From Rhodococcus_G sp042754225 (lineage in GTDB: Bacteria > Actinomycetota > Actinomycetes > Mycobacteriales > Mycobacteriaceae): a DNA stretch of 28,449 bases. The position numbers and the translations under genes are program-made. The notes below the pieces were generated by a model, which did not search any database, had not been told where the DNA came from, and saw nothing but the letters and a program-made list of their open reading frames with translations. The stretch is taken from contig NZ_JBHZAH010000064.1 in NCBI RefSeq assembly GCF_042754225.1, positions 1 to 28,449 on the forward strand, given 5' to 3'. Within the stretch, counting starts at the first letter, position 1. Every line of letters begins with the position of its first letter. This document shows positions 7,192-15,009 of this stretch, piece by piece.

Positions 7192-7869
7192 CTACCGCGC
7201 GATCGGACGCAGCACGATCTCAGTCGGGTGGGCGTCCCGCGCCGTCTCGACCGCCTGCCGGACGGCGACGGCGACCGTCTCGGGGGTGAGGAACTGGTCG
7301 GGGTCGTACTCGCCGCCCTCGGTCGCGACGATGGCCTGCTGCATGTCGGTCGCGATCCGGCCGGGGTGGATGGAGGTAACACGCAGCGCCGGTTCCTCGT
7401 GGCGCAGCGCGTCGCCGAACGCGCGCAACGCGAACTTGCTCGCCGCGTAGGCGCCCCAGCCGGGGTTCGCGCGCAGTCCCGCACCCGAATTGATCAGCAC
7501 CACATGACCGTTCGATGCCCGCAGGGCGGGCAGCAGCAGTCGGGTCAGCTCCGCCACCGCGATCACGTTGGCCTCGAGCGTTCGGCGCCATGTGTCGACG
7601 CCGGTCTCGGCGACGGTGCCCAGATCCGCGATTCCGGCGTTGTGCACGAGCACGTCGAGCCGTTCGATCCCCGCGGCGGCATCGGCGACCGCCGGGTAGT
7701 CGGTCAGGTCTACCGGCCACCCGCGGGACCCGGGCAACTCGGCCAGGATCGGTTGCAGCGCCTGGGAATTCCGGGCACCGAGCACGAGGTCGTGGCCGGG
7801 GGCCAGTTCGCGGGCAATGGCGGCGCCGAGGCCGCGACTGGCCCCGGTGATCAGTGCAGTCGGTCGCAT
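7192..7869 (-). CDS. Short-chain dehydrogenase/reductase (SDR)
   Basis: A 225-residue classical SDR. TGASRGLG (residues 8-15) is the cofactor-binding glycine motif, with an Arg that fits NADP(H); NAG is at 77-79, Asn101 is in place, and the catalytic Ser128, Tyr141 and Lys145 (YAASK) are present. Such enzymes oxidise or reduce alcohols/ketones of lipids, sugars or secondary metabolites; the substrate is not readable. It lies 9 nt downstream of the ABC permease on the same strand. A TAGGGT box overlapping the permease stop codon ends 6 nt before the ATG, so it can also be transcribed by itself as a leaderless mRNA. It converges with the lipase gene. Confidence 0.88.
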   Translation of the reverse strand: MRPTALITGASRGLGAAIARELAPGHDLVLGARNSQALQPILAELPGSRGWPVDLTDYPAVADAAAGIERLDVLVHNAGIADLGTVAETGVDTWRRTLEANVIAVAELTRLLLPALRASNGHVVLINSGAGLRANPGWGAYAASKFALRAFGDALRHEEPALRVTSIHPGRIATDMQQAIVATEGGEYDPDQFLTPETVAVAVRQAVETARDAHPTEIVLRPIAR

Positions 7870-7875
7870 GCGTCG

Positions 7876-7881
7876 ACCCTA
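7876..7881 (-). promoter_or_regulatory. Candidate -10 box (TAGGGT) of the SDR gene
   Basis: TAGGGT on the minus strand ends 6 nt before the ATG at 7869, and its TAG is also the stop codon of the upstream permease. The spacing is that of a leaderless start; the same TAGGGT-6 nt-start arrangement occurs at 9639-9644 and 22933-22938. Confidence 0.5.
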
Positions 7882-8667
7882 CGCATTCTCCTTCGCGAAC
7901 GTCCGGGCCCCGATCGCGGCGAGCACCACCGCGAGCACCACGGTGACGGCGGTCCCGATGTACACGTCCGACGACCCGAAATCGCCCCGGAACAGCGCCC
8001 GGGCCGCGTCGACGGTGTGCGAGAGGGGATTGAGCCGCGCCAGCGTCTGCAGCCATCCCGGGCCGAGGGTCATCGGCAGCAGGATGCCCGAGAGCAGCAG
8101 CAGTGGAACCGAAACCATGTTCAGCACCGAGGCCAGCGAATCCTCCGACCGGGTCGCCAACGCCAGCGCGTACGAGGCCGAGGACATGCCCGCGGCGATG
8201 ATCGCGACCAGGACGAGTGTGAGCACGAATCCGAGGACGTTGGGCCGCAGGTCGAACAGCAGCACCGCGACCAGCACCAGGATGGTCGCCTGCACCATCA
8301 GCACCACCATGTCCTTGAGCACCCGCCCGAGCAGCAGCGCCGACCGGCTGGCCGGCGTCACCCGTTGCCGCTCGATGATCCCGGCGCGCAGCTCGTAGAC
8401 CATGGAGAAGCCGGCGAACATCGACCCGAACAGGCCGATCTGGATGATCAGACCGGGAGTGAACACCAGCCACGGATCGGTGCCCGCGCCGACCGAGCCG
8501 CCGACGCCCTCGAGCAGAGGGCCGAACAGCACCAGGTACAGGATCGGTTGGCTCAGCCCGATCAACACCCACAGCGGGTTCCGCAGGCTCGCCCGCAGGT
8601 GCGACCAGAAGATCAGGCCGGTCTCTCGAGCGGTCGACGTGACGGGGAAGGTATCGGTCAGTGTCAT
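7879..8667 (-). CDS. ABC-2 type transporter permease, DrrB-like
   Basis: A 262-residue integral membrane protein with about six hydrophobic spans, the first near residues 34-50 (NPLWVLIGLSQPILYLVLFG) and the last near the C-terminus (TAVTVVLAVVLAAIGA). ERQRVTPASR followed by the LLGRVLKDM region and the NPLSHTVDAARALFRG segment are typical of ABC-2 (DrrB/daunorubicin-type) exporter permeases. It pairs with the ATPase encoded just upstream to make a four-subunit exporter for lipids, antibiotics or other hydrophobic compounds; cargo unknown. The ATG at 8667 overlaps the ATPase stop codon (ATGA), so translation is coupled. The same frame is open further upstream, but that extension is the antisense of the ATPase reading and lacks natural composition. 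Confidence 0.9.
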   Translation of the reverse strand: MTLTDTFPVTSTARETGLIFWSHLRASLRNPLWVLIGLSQPILYLVLFGPLLEGVGGSVGAGTDPWLVFTPGLIIQIGLFGSMFAGFSMVYELRAGIIERQRVTPASRSALLLGRVLKDMVVLMVQATILVLVAVLLFDLRPNVLGFVLTLVLVAIIAAGMSSASYALALATRSEDSLASVLNMVSVPLLLLSGILLPMTLGPGWLQTLARLNPLSHTVDAARALFRGDFGSSDVYIGTAVTVVLAVVLAAIGARTFAKENA

Positions 8668-9632
8668 CCCTGGTCTCCATCCCTGAGCGACCGGCCGGTG
8701 ACGGTGAGGAACACGTCGTCGAGGCTCGGACGTTTGACGGTCAGCGACCCGGGCACGATGCCGGCCGCCTGTAGCGCGTGCAGCAGCGGGACCACGGCGG
8801 CGTCGCCCTTCTCGACGGTCAGGTGCACGAGGTGACCCTCGGTGAGCTGGGAGCGGAGGTCGAGGGTGCAGTCGGCAACCTCGACCGCGCGGGCGGCCAG
8901 TTCGGGGGTGATCTCGAGGCTGATCACGTCGCCGGAGATGCGCCGCTTGAGCTCGTCCGGCGTCCCCTCGGCGACGATCTCCCCGTGGTCCATCACCAGG
9001 ATCCGGTCGCACAGCGCGTCGGCCTCGTCCAGGTAGTGGGTGGTGAGCACGATCGTGGTGCCGCGCTCGCGCAGCGACCGGATGTGATCCCACAGGTTCG
9101 CCCGGCTCTGCGGGTCGAGGCCGGTGGTCGGTTCGTCGAGGTAGATGAGATTGGGCTGGTGCACAAGGCCCAGCGCGATGTCGACGCGCCTGCGTTGGCC
9201 GCCGGAGAGTTGTTTGCACTTGCGTCTGCCGAGGCCGTCCAGGTCCAGCGTGTGCAGCAGCGCCTCTGCGTTCGCGACCGCCGACGACTTGCTCAACCCG
9301 AACAGCCTGGCCTGCAGAACCAGTTCGTCGATGACCAGTTCCTCGTCGTGCGTCGCACCGCCCTGTGCGACATAGCCGATCCGGGACCGCACCAGCCGCG
9401 GGTTGCGCAGCAGGTCGGCCCCGGAGACGACGGCGTCGCCCGCGGTGGGCTCGATCAGGGTGCTGATCATGCGAAGGGTGGTGGTCTTGCCCGCGCCGTT
9501 GGGTCCGAGCAGGCCGAGGATCTCGCCCTCCCGGACCTCGAAGTCGATGCCCTTGACCGCCTCGACCGGACCGGTCTTGGTGGCGAAGGTGCGCGCGAGA
9601 CCCGTGACGTTGATCATGGCGGGGGTGCTCAT
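8664..9632 (-). CDS. ABC transporter ATP-binding protein, DrrA-like
   Basis: A 322-residue cytoplasmic ATPase subunit. Walker A GPNGAGKT (43-50), Q-loop at Gln90 (YVAQGG), signature LSGGQ (142-146), Walker B IYLDEP (163-168) and switch His199 are all intact. After the ~220-residue nucleotide-binding domain comes a ~100-residue C-terminal part ending in RPSLDDVFLTVTGRSLRD, the hallmark of DrrA-type exporter ATPases. It energises the permease encoded immediately downstream. ATG 9632 is preceded by TAGGGT ending 6 nt upstream, so the mRNA may be leaderless; GGGTGAG in the same place could instead act as a weak ribosome site. It is divergent from the nitrate reductase gene across 205 nt. Confidence 0.92.
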   Translation of the reverse strand: MSTPAMINVTGLARTFATKTGPVEAVKGIDFEVREGEILGLLGPNGAGKTTTLRMISTLIEPTAGDAVVSGADLLRNPRLVRSRIGYVAQGGATHDEELVIDELVLQARLFGLSKSSAVANAEALLHTLDLDGLGRRKCKQLSGGQRRRVDIALGLVHQPNLIYLDEPTTGLDPQSRANLWDHIRSLRERGTTIVLTTHYLDEADALCDRILVMDHGEIVAEGTPDELKRRISGDVISLEITPELAARAVEVADCTLDLRSQLTEGHLVHLTVEKGDAAVVPLLHALQAAGIVPGSLTVKRPSLDDVFLTVTGRSLRDGDQG

Positions 9633-9638
9633 GGGCTC

Positions 9639-9644
9639 ACCCTA
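9639..9644 (-). promoter_or_regulatory. Candidate -10 box (TAGGGT) of the ABC exporter operon
   Basis: TAGGGT on the minus strand ends 6 nt before the ATG at 9632, so transcription would begin at the start codon. No clear -35 element is visible. Confidence 0.45.
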
Positions 9645-9740
9645 GGCAGGACCACCGACATCCGCTCGCCCGTACGAGTCGCGCGCGGCACCGACGTTTC
9701 CGGCTGCGCACTCGCGACCCGGTACGGCGGAGAAGGGACC

Positions 9741-9778
9741 GTCATCAGGCCGAAACATCCGATCCAAGATTCGGAAAT
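9741..9778 (+). promoter_or_regulatory. Candidate GlnR box upstream of nitrate reductase
   Basis: The region reads GTCAT-n6-GAAAC-n6-TCCAA-n6-GAAAT. The actinobacterial GlnR box is gTnAC-n6-GaAAC repeated with a 22-bp period. Here the first a-site fits 4 of 5, the first b-site (9752-9756) is perfect, the second b-site (9774-9778) fits 4 of 5 at exactly 22 bp; the second a-site is poor. It lies about 60 nt before the GTG at 9838. GlnR is known to control nitrate assimilation genes in Streptomyces and Mycobacterium, so the placement makes sense; binding is inferred. Confidence 0.45.
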
Positions 9779-9837
9779 ACCCGTGCTCCATGATCGGAAC
9801 CGGCCCCTTGAGTCACCGACCGGAGGAGAGGCGAACC

Positions 9838-12800
9838 GTGGGTGTTGGATCCGATACCACCAGCGTGGACACAGTGTGCGCCTACTGCGGGGTGGGGTGT
9901 GGGCTGGTTCTCGAGATCACCACCGACCCGGAGACCGGGCGCCGCCGGGCCGCGAAGTCGTCGGGTCGCAAGGCCCATCCCACGAACTTCGGGCGGCTGT
10001 GCACCAAGGGCGCGACCACCGCCGACATGCTCGCCGGACCCGGTCGCATGGAGTCCGCCCACCGGCGGCCGGAACGTGGCGCCCCGATCGAGGCCGCCGA
10101 CATGGACGCCGTCGTCACCGAGACCGCGCGGCGGTTGCGGGCGATCGTCGACGAGCACGGCCCCGACGCCGTCGCGCTCTACGTCTCGGGGCAGATGTCG
10201 CTCGAGGCCCAGTACCTGTCGAACAAGCTGGCCAAGGGCTTCATCGGCACCAACCAGATCGAATCGAACTCGCGGCTGTGCATGGCCAGCGCCGGAACCG
10301 GGTACAAGCAGTCGCTCGGCGCCGACGGCCCGCCCGGGTCGTACCAGGACTTCGATCACGCCGACGTCTTCTTCGTGACGGGCGCCAACATGGCCGACTG
10401 TCACCCGATCCTGTTCCTGCGGATGATGGACCGGGTCAAGGCAGGCGCGAAGCTGATCGTCGTCGACCCCCGGCGCAGCGCGACCGCCGACAAGGCCGAC
10501 CTGTTCCTGCAGATCGCGCCCGGTACCGACCTCGCACTGCTCAACGGACTGCTGCACCTGATCGTGGCGAACGGGCACACCGACCCCGGCTTCATCGCCG
10601 AGTTCACCGAGGGCTGGGATGCGATGCCCGAGTTCCTCGCCGAGTTCACCCCGGGCCGGGTCGCCGAGATCACCGGCATCCCCGAAGCCGACATCCGCAC
10701 CGCGGCGCAGTGGATCGGCGAGGCCGGCAACTGGATGAGCTGCTGGACGATGGGGCTCAACCAGAGCACCCACGGCACCTGGAACACCAACGCGATCTGC
10801 AACCTGCATCTGGCGACCGGCGCGATCTGCAAGCCCGGCAGCGGGCCGTTCTCGCTCACCGGGCAGCCGAACGCGATGGGCGGCCGGGAAATGGGCTACA
10901 TGGGGCCGGGCCTACCCGGTCAGCGGGCCGTGACGTCCGACGCCGACCGGGAGTTCGTCGAGGACCACTGGAACATTCCGCGCGGGACACTGCGCACCGA
11001 GATCGGCGGCGGCACGATCGACATGTTCTCCCGGATGGCGGACGGCGAGATCAAGGCGTGCTGGATCATCTGCACCAATCCCGTTGCCACGGTGGCCAAC
11101 CGCAAGACCGTCCTCGCCGGCCTCGAGCGAGCCGAACTGGTCGTGACCCAGGACGCGTTCCTCGAGACCGAGACCAACGACTACGCCGACATCCTGCTGC
11201 CCGCGGCCGTGTGGACCGAGTCGGACGGGGTGATGATCAACTCCGAACGCAATCTCACCCTGTTCCAGCAGGCCCTCGACCCGGTCGGGCAGGCCCTCCC
11301 GGACTGGCAGATCATCGCCCGGATCGCCTGCGCGATGGGCTACGCGGACGCCTTCACCTATGCGTCGGCGGAGGAGGTGTTCGAGGAGATCAAACAGTTC
11401 TGGAATCCCCGCACCGGGTACGACCTGCGCGGTGTCAGCTACGAGCGGCTGCGCGAGACCCCGATCCAGTGGCCGTGCCCGCCCGGGTCCGGCACCGACC
11501 GTCACCCGATCCGCTACCTCAACGACGGTGTCAGCCAGACGCTGCTCGTCCGCGACGACGGCACCACCCCGGGGCTGGCGTTTCCGACTCCGAGTGGGCG
11601 CGCCGTGTTCTTCGCCCGCCCGCACATGCTGCCCGCCGAGATGCCCGACGACGACTTCCCGTTCCTGCTCAACACCGGCCGGCTCGCGCATCAGTGGCAC
11701 ACCATGACCAAGACCGGCAAGGTCGCCAAGCTGGGCAAGCTCAACCCCGGCCCGTTCGTCGAGATCCACCCCGACGACGCGCAGCGCCTCGGTGTCGCGG
11801 ACGAGGATCCGATCGAGGTGGCGTCCCGCCGCGGCCGGGCCGTCCTGCCGGCCGTGGTCACCGACCGCGTGCGACCGGGAACCTGCTTCGCCCCGTTCCA
11901 CTGGAACGACGCCTTCGGTGAGTACCTGGCGATCAACGCCGTCACCAACGACGCCGTCGACCCCGTCTCACAGCAACCCGAATTCAAGGCCTGCGCAGTC
12001 ACTCTCACCAAGGTCGCCGTCACCGACGAACCGACCACCGACACCGCGGAAGCGCCGGCCACCGTGGCGATCTCCGCCGCGGAGCCCTCGACGCAGGAGA
12101 TCAGCGTGTCCCAACTCGACACCCTCGCCGACATCCTCGGCGTGGCCGACGAACCCGGCCTCGACCTGGGCCCGGTCGAGCGCCGGTACCTCGCCGGACT
12201 GCTCGCGGCGCTGCGGACCGATGCCGGACGCCGTGCCCCCGGAGTACCGGCGCTGCCCGCGAGCGCCCCGTTCGACCCCGGCACCCGTGCGTGGGTGGAC
12301 GGCGTCCTGGCCGGACTGTTCTCCCGCAGCCCGATCCCCGGCGGCGGCGTCCCCGTCACGCTGCCGAGCGGCGTTCTCGCCAATGGGCCCGTCGGTCCCG
12401 AGCCGAGCGACGAACCCGCCGGCGAGCGCGCGCCCGTCCTGGTGCTCTGGGCATCGCAGACCGGAAACGCCGAGGAGTTCGCGACCACCTGCGCGGCCGC
12501 ACTGGCGGAGTCGGGACTGCCGGCCGTGCTCCGCGGCATGGACGAGTTGCCCGCCGCGGACCTCGCGGGCACGCGGGAACTGCTGGTGATCACCAGCACC
12601 TACGGGGACGGCGATGCGCCGGACAACGGCGCGGGCCTGTGGGACGCGCTGACCGGGGACACCGCCCCGCAGCTCGCCGGCACCCGCTATGCCGTGCTCG
12701 CGTTCGGCGACTCCAACTACGACGACTTCTGCGGTCACGGTCGCACCCTCGACGTCCGGCTGAGCGAACTCGGCGCCACCCGCATCCTCGAGCGGGTGGA

Positions 12801-14076
12801 CTGCGAACCCGACTACGACGACACCGCCGCCGCATGGCTCGCAGCCGTGACCGACGCCCTCCGGGCCGCACCCGTCCTCGTTGGTTCCGGGGCCGGCGAC
12901 GGCCCGGCGACCACCGTCACCGCACCGCCCACAGCGGAGCCGTCGGCTGCCGGAACGCCGTACGGCAAGAAGGCGCCACTGATCACTTCCCTGTCGCGCA
13001 ATGTCACGCTCTCGCTGCCCGGATCGACGAAAGACGTGCGGCAGTTCGGTTTCCATCTCCCCGAAGGAACCCTCGACTACGAGGCCGGTGACGCGCTCGG
13101 TGTCTGGCCGCGCAACAGCACGCCCTTCGTCGACGAATGGCTCAGCGCCACAGGCCTCGACGGCGACGCGGCGGTCGAAATCGCCGACCACGGCCCGATG
13201 ACGTTGCGCCGCGCACTCGTCGAACGCCTCGAGATCACCCGCATCACCGCTGACCTACTCCGCTTCGTTCACGAACGCACCCGCGACGACGAACTCGCCG
13301 AACTGATGAAGCCCGAGAACAAGTCGCTACTCGACGACTGGTCGTGGGGCCGTCAATCCCTCGACCTGCTCGACCGGTCCCCCGTCCACGCCTCGGTCGA
13401 CGAATGGCTCACCGTTCTCAAACCCCTTGCGCCGCGGCTGTACTCGATCTCGTCCAGTCCGAAGGAGAACCCCCGCGAGGTGCAGTTGACGGTGTCGGCC
13501 GTCCGCTACAACGTCGTCGGTGTCCCGCGGCGCGGGGTGTGCTCGACCTACCTCGCCGACCACGCCGAGGACGACGACATCGGCATCTTCGTGCAGAAGT
13601 CCCGCCACTTCCGGCCCCCGGCCGATTCCAAGACCCCGATGATCATGGTCGGGCCGGGCACCGGCATCGCACCGTTCCGCGCCTTCCTGCACGAACGACG
13701 CGCGCTGGGGCACACCGGACCGAACTGGCTGTTCTTCGGCGAACAGCACGCCGCCACAGACTTCTACTACCGCGAGGAGATCGAGGAACTTCGCAAGGAC
13801 GGCTTCCTCACCGAACTCGACGTCGCGTTCTCCCGAGATCAGTCCGAGAAGGTCTACGTCCAGGACCGGATGCGGGAACGGGGCGCATTGGTCTGGGAGT
13901 GGCTGCAGAACGGCGCGCACTTCTACGTCTGCGGCGACGCGAACCGGATGGCCAAGGACGTCGACCAGGCGCTCTGCGGCGTCGTCGCCGAGCACGGCAA
14001 ACTGGCCCCGCGCAGCGCCGAGGCCTACGTCAAGGCACTGGCCGCCGAGAAACGCTACGTGCGCGACGTCTACTGA
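9838..14076 (+). CDS. nasN: Diflavin assimilatory nitrate reductase (molybdopterin oxidoreductase-CPR fusion)
   Basis: A 1412-residue single-chain enzyme for the first step of nitrate assimilation, NAD(P)H-driven reduction of nitrate to nitrite. The N-terminal ~710 residues are a bis-MGD molybdoenzyme of the NarB/NasC type: [4Fe-4S] cysteines 14, 17, 21 and 55 (CAYCGVGC, then LCTKG), probable Mo ligand Cys148 (SNSRLCMASA), and the C-terminal dinucleotide-binding domain (LLNTGRLAHQWHTMTKTG onward). A linker follows, then a CysJ/P450-reductase-like module: flavodoxin domain from ~866 (WASQTGNAEEF, TSTYGDGDAPDN), FAD domain (RLYSISSSP, GVCSTYLADH) and NADPH domain (MVGPGTGIAPFRAFL, ending VRDVY). 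This matches the monomeric NasN described in Mycobacterium smegmatis. There is no signal peptide, so it is cytoplasmic. GTG 9838 is chosen for GGAGGAGAGG at 9822-9831; an upstream in-frame ATG at 9790 lacks a site. No nitrite reductase or transporter is adjacent; a molbindin gene follows. Confidence 0.9.
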   Translation: MGVGSDTTSVDTVCAYCGVGCGLVLEITTDPETGRRRAAKSSGRKAHPTNFGRLCTKGATTADMLAGPGRMESAHRRPERGAPIEAADMDAVVTETARRLRAIVDEHGPDAVALYVSGQMSLEAQYLSNKLAKGFIGTNQIESNSRLCMASAGTGYKQSLGADGPPGSYQDFDHADVFFVTGANMADCHPILFLRMMDRVKAGAKLIVVDPRRSATADKADLFLQIAPGTDLALLNGLLHLIVANGHTDPGFIAEFTEGWDAMPEFLAEFTPGRVAEITGIPEADIRTAAQWIGEAGNWMSCWTMGLNQSTHGTWNTNAICNLHLATGAICKPGSGPFSLTGQPNAMGGREMGYMGPGLPGQRAVTSDADREFVEDHWNIPRGTLRTEIGGGTIDMFSRMADGEIKACWIICTNPVATVANRKTVLAGLERAELVVTQDAFLETETNDYADILLPAAVWTESDGVMINSERNLTLFQQALDPVGQALPDWQIIARIACAMGYADAFTYASAEEVFEEIKQFWNPRTGYDLRGVSYERLRETPIQWPCPPGSGTDRHPIRYLNDGVSQTLLVRDDGTTPGLAFPTPSGRAVFFARPHMLPAEMPDDDFPFLLNTGRLAHQWHTMTKTGKVAKLGKLNPGPFVEIHPDDAQRLGVADEDPIEVASRRGRAVLPAVVTDRVRPGTCFAPFHWNDAFGEYLAINAVTNDAVDPVSQQPEFKACAVTLTKVAVTDEPTTDTAEAPATVAISAAEPSTQEISVSQLDTLADILGVADEPGLDLGPVERRYLAGLLAALRTDAGRRAPGVPALPASAPFDPGTRAWVDGVLAGLFSRSPIPGGGVPVTLPSGVLANGPVGPEPSDEPAGERAPVLVLWASQTGNAEEFATTCAAALAESGLPAVLRGMDELPAADLAGTRELLVITSTYGDGDAPDNGAGLWDALTGDTAPQLAGTRYAVLAFGDSNYDDFCGHGRTLDVRLSELGATRILERVDCEPDYDDTAAAWLAAVTDALRAAPVLVGSGAGDGPATTVTAPPTAEPSAAGTPYGKKAPLITSLSRNVTLSLPGSTKDVRQFGFHLPEGTLDYEAGDALGVWPRNSTPFVDEWLSATGLDGDAAVEIADHGPMTLRRALVERLEITRITADLLRFVHERTRDDELAELMKPENKSLLDDWSWGRQSLDLLDRSPVHASVDEWLTVLKPLAPRLYSISSSPKENPREVQLTVSAVRYNVVGVPRRGVCSTYLADHAEDDDIGIFVQKSRHFRPPADSKTPMIMVGPGTGIAPFRAFLHERRALGHTGPNWLFFGEQHAATDFYYREEIEELRKDGFLTELDVAFSRDQSEKVYVQDRMRERGALVWEWLQNGAHFYVCGDANRMAKDVDQALCGVVAEHGKLAPRSAEAYVKALAAEKRYVRDVY

Positions 14077-14149
14077 CAGCGACCCGAACCACACCGTGGG
14101 TAGTCTCGGTCCGTCAGCACAGTCAGTTGGCCACTCGGAGGTATACGCG

Positions 14150-14362
14150 ATGCGCCTGTCCACCCGAAACCAGCTCGCCGGAACCGTCACGGAGGTGACC
14201 GTCGGTGCCGTGATGGCGACGGTGAAGGTTCGCCTCGACGGAGGCGACCAGATCGTCACGGCCTCGATCACCAGGGAGGCCGTCGAGGAGCTCGGCCTGG
14301 CTGTGGGCACCCCGACCACCGTCCTGGTGAAGTCGACGGAGGTCATGCTCGCGGTCGACTGA
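14150..14362 (+). CDS. Molbindin (Mop/TOBE-domain molybdate-binding protein)
   Basis: A 70-residue protein that is a single Mop/TOBE domain. The N-terminal STRNQLAGTVTEVTVGAV matches the SxRNxLxGxV molybdate-binding consensus, and the second half (REAVEELGLAVGTPTTVLVKSTEVMLAVD) the usual TOBE end. Free Mop domains oligomerise and bind molybdate, storing or buffering it in the cytoplasm. It lies 73 nt downstream of the Mo-dependent nitrate reductase on the same strand, which suits supplying Mo for cofactor synthesis. ATG 14150 has GGAGG at 14137-14141. Confidence 0.9.
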   Translation: MRLSTRNQLAGTVTEVTVGAVMATVKVRLDGGDQIVTASITREAVEELGLAVGTPTTVLVKSTEVMLAVD

Positions 14363-14473
14363 CGCGGACACACGTGGTCGTAAGCCTGTGGCGCGGCCCG
14401 TTGTGTTCCTAGACTGGACACGCGGTGCGACGCACGTCACTGGCTGCGTCCTCCGTCGACGCCGAGGAGAGCC

Positions 14474-14869
14474 GTGGCCGAACAGGACAACGGAAGGGTG
14501 CGGGCGGGCACCCGTCCGGACGCGTGGATCGGCCCGATGACGATACCGACCCAGTCCGCGGTGGTGCGCAGGCACGTCCTCGATGCCGGCGAGCGCGGCG
14601 GTCGGGCGGTCGTGGGTGGTCCGGACCCGGTGGGCGAGAAGCTGATTCGGCCGACCGCGATCGCGTTCGAGGCCGTCCCGTCCCTGCCCTTCGGAGGGGT
14701 CGGTCAGTCCCGGTCCGGGCGGATTCACGGACCCGACGGGCCCCGCGAGTTCACGTTCTCGACATCGGTTGCGTGCCGCCGCGTGCCCGCGATGACGAGC
14801 TTTGCCCGCACCGCGACGACCGACAAGGTCCTGACCACCCTCACGACAGTGAGGCACGGCAGTGGATAG
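14474..14869 (+). pseudogene. Internally deleted aldehyde dehydrogenase remnant
   Basis: An open frame of 131 codons that reads as two joined pieces of one aldehyde dehydrogenase of the actinobacterial succinate-semialdehyde dehydrogenase type. Piece one (RAGTRPDAWIGPMTIP to GGPDPVGEKLIRPT) matches the region before the conserved EETFGP motif. Piece two (FEAVPSLPFGGVGQSRSGR, then IHGPDGPREFTF, to the end TSFARTATTDK) matches the C-terminus. About 80-90 residues between them and the whole N-terminal half, with the NAD-binding fold and catalytic Cys, are missing. The usual GVGxSGFGRIHG has become GVGQSRSGRIHG. GTG 14474 follows GAGGAGA at 14464-14470 closely, so translation is still possible, but no dehydrogenase activity can remain. 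The deletion kept the frame, which suggests a fairly recent event or some selection for a short product. Confidence 0.8.
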
Positions 14870-14932
14870 GGCGCCGCCGCGGCCACGGTCGGCGCAGCGG
14901 TACAACGTCAGCTACATTCTAGTTACGAGACT

Positions 14933-14951
14933 GGTGCCACCTCGGTGCCAC
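14933..14951 (+). repeat. Direct repeat GGTGCCAC, 11-bp period
   Basis: GGTGCCAC occurs at 14933-14940 and again at 14944-14951, one helical turn apart, about 60 nt before the start of the small gene at 15010. The spacing would suit an activator binding one face of the helix, or a promoter-region site; no known regulator was recognised. Confidence 0.35.
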
Positions 14952-15009
14952 GGACGAGGTCGTCGCGACGACCCGGCTGGGCTACCGATCAGGAAGGAAG
15001 TCGCGAGCT

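Noticed and set aside
9790..9837. Upstream ATG as start of the nitrate reductase
   Set aside because: No ribosome site precedes it, while GGAGGAGAGG sits 6 nt before GTG 9838; the extra 16 residues would include that site.
8778..11921. A 1047-codon plus-strand open frame across the ABC ATPase and nitrate reductase
   Set aside because: It is out of frame with the nitrate reductase and antisense to the ATPase; no recognisable motif, Arg-rich composition.
14425..14922. Plus-strand open frame overlapping the aldehyde dehydrogenase remnant
   Set aside because: It is in a different frame from the recognisable dehydrogenase pieces and has Arg/Gly/Asp-rich shadow composition.
14895..14930. Possible KstR-type steroid repressor site (TnnAACnnGTTnnA)
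   Set aside because: Only TACAACGT fits; the second half reads CAG instead of GTT, so the palindrome is absent.
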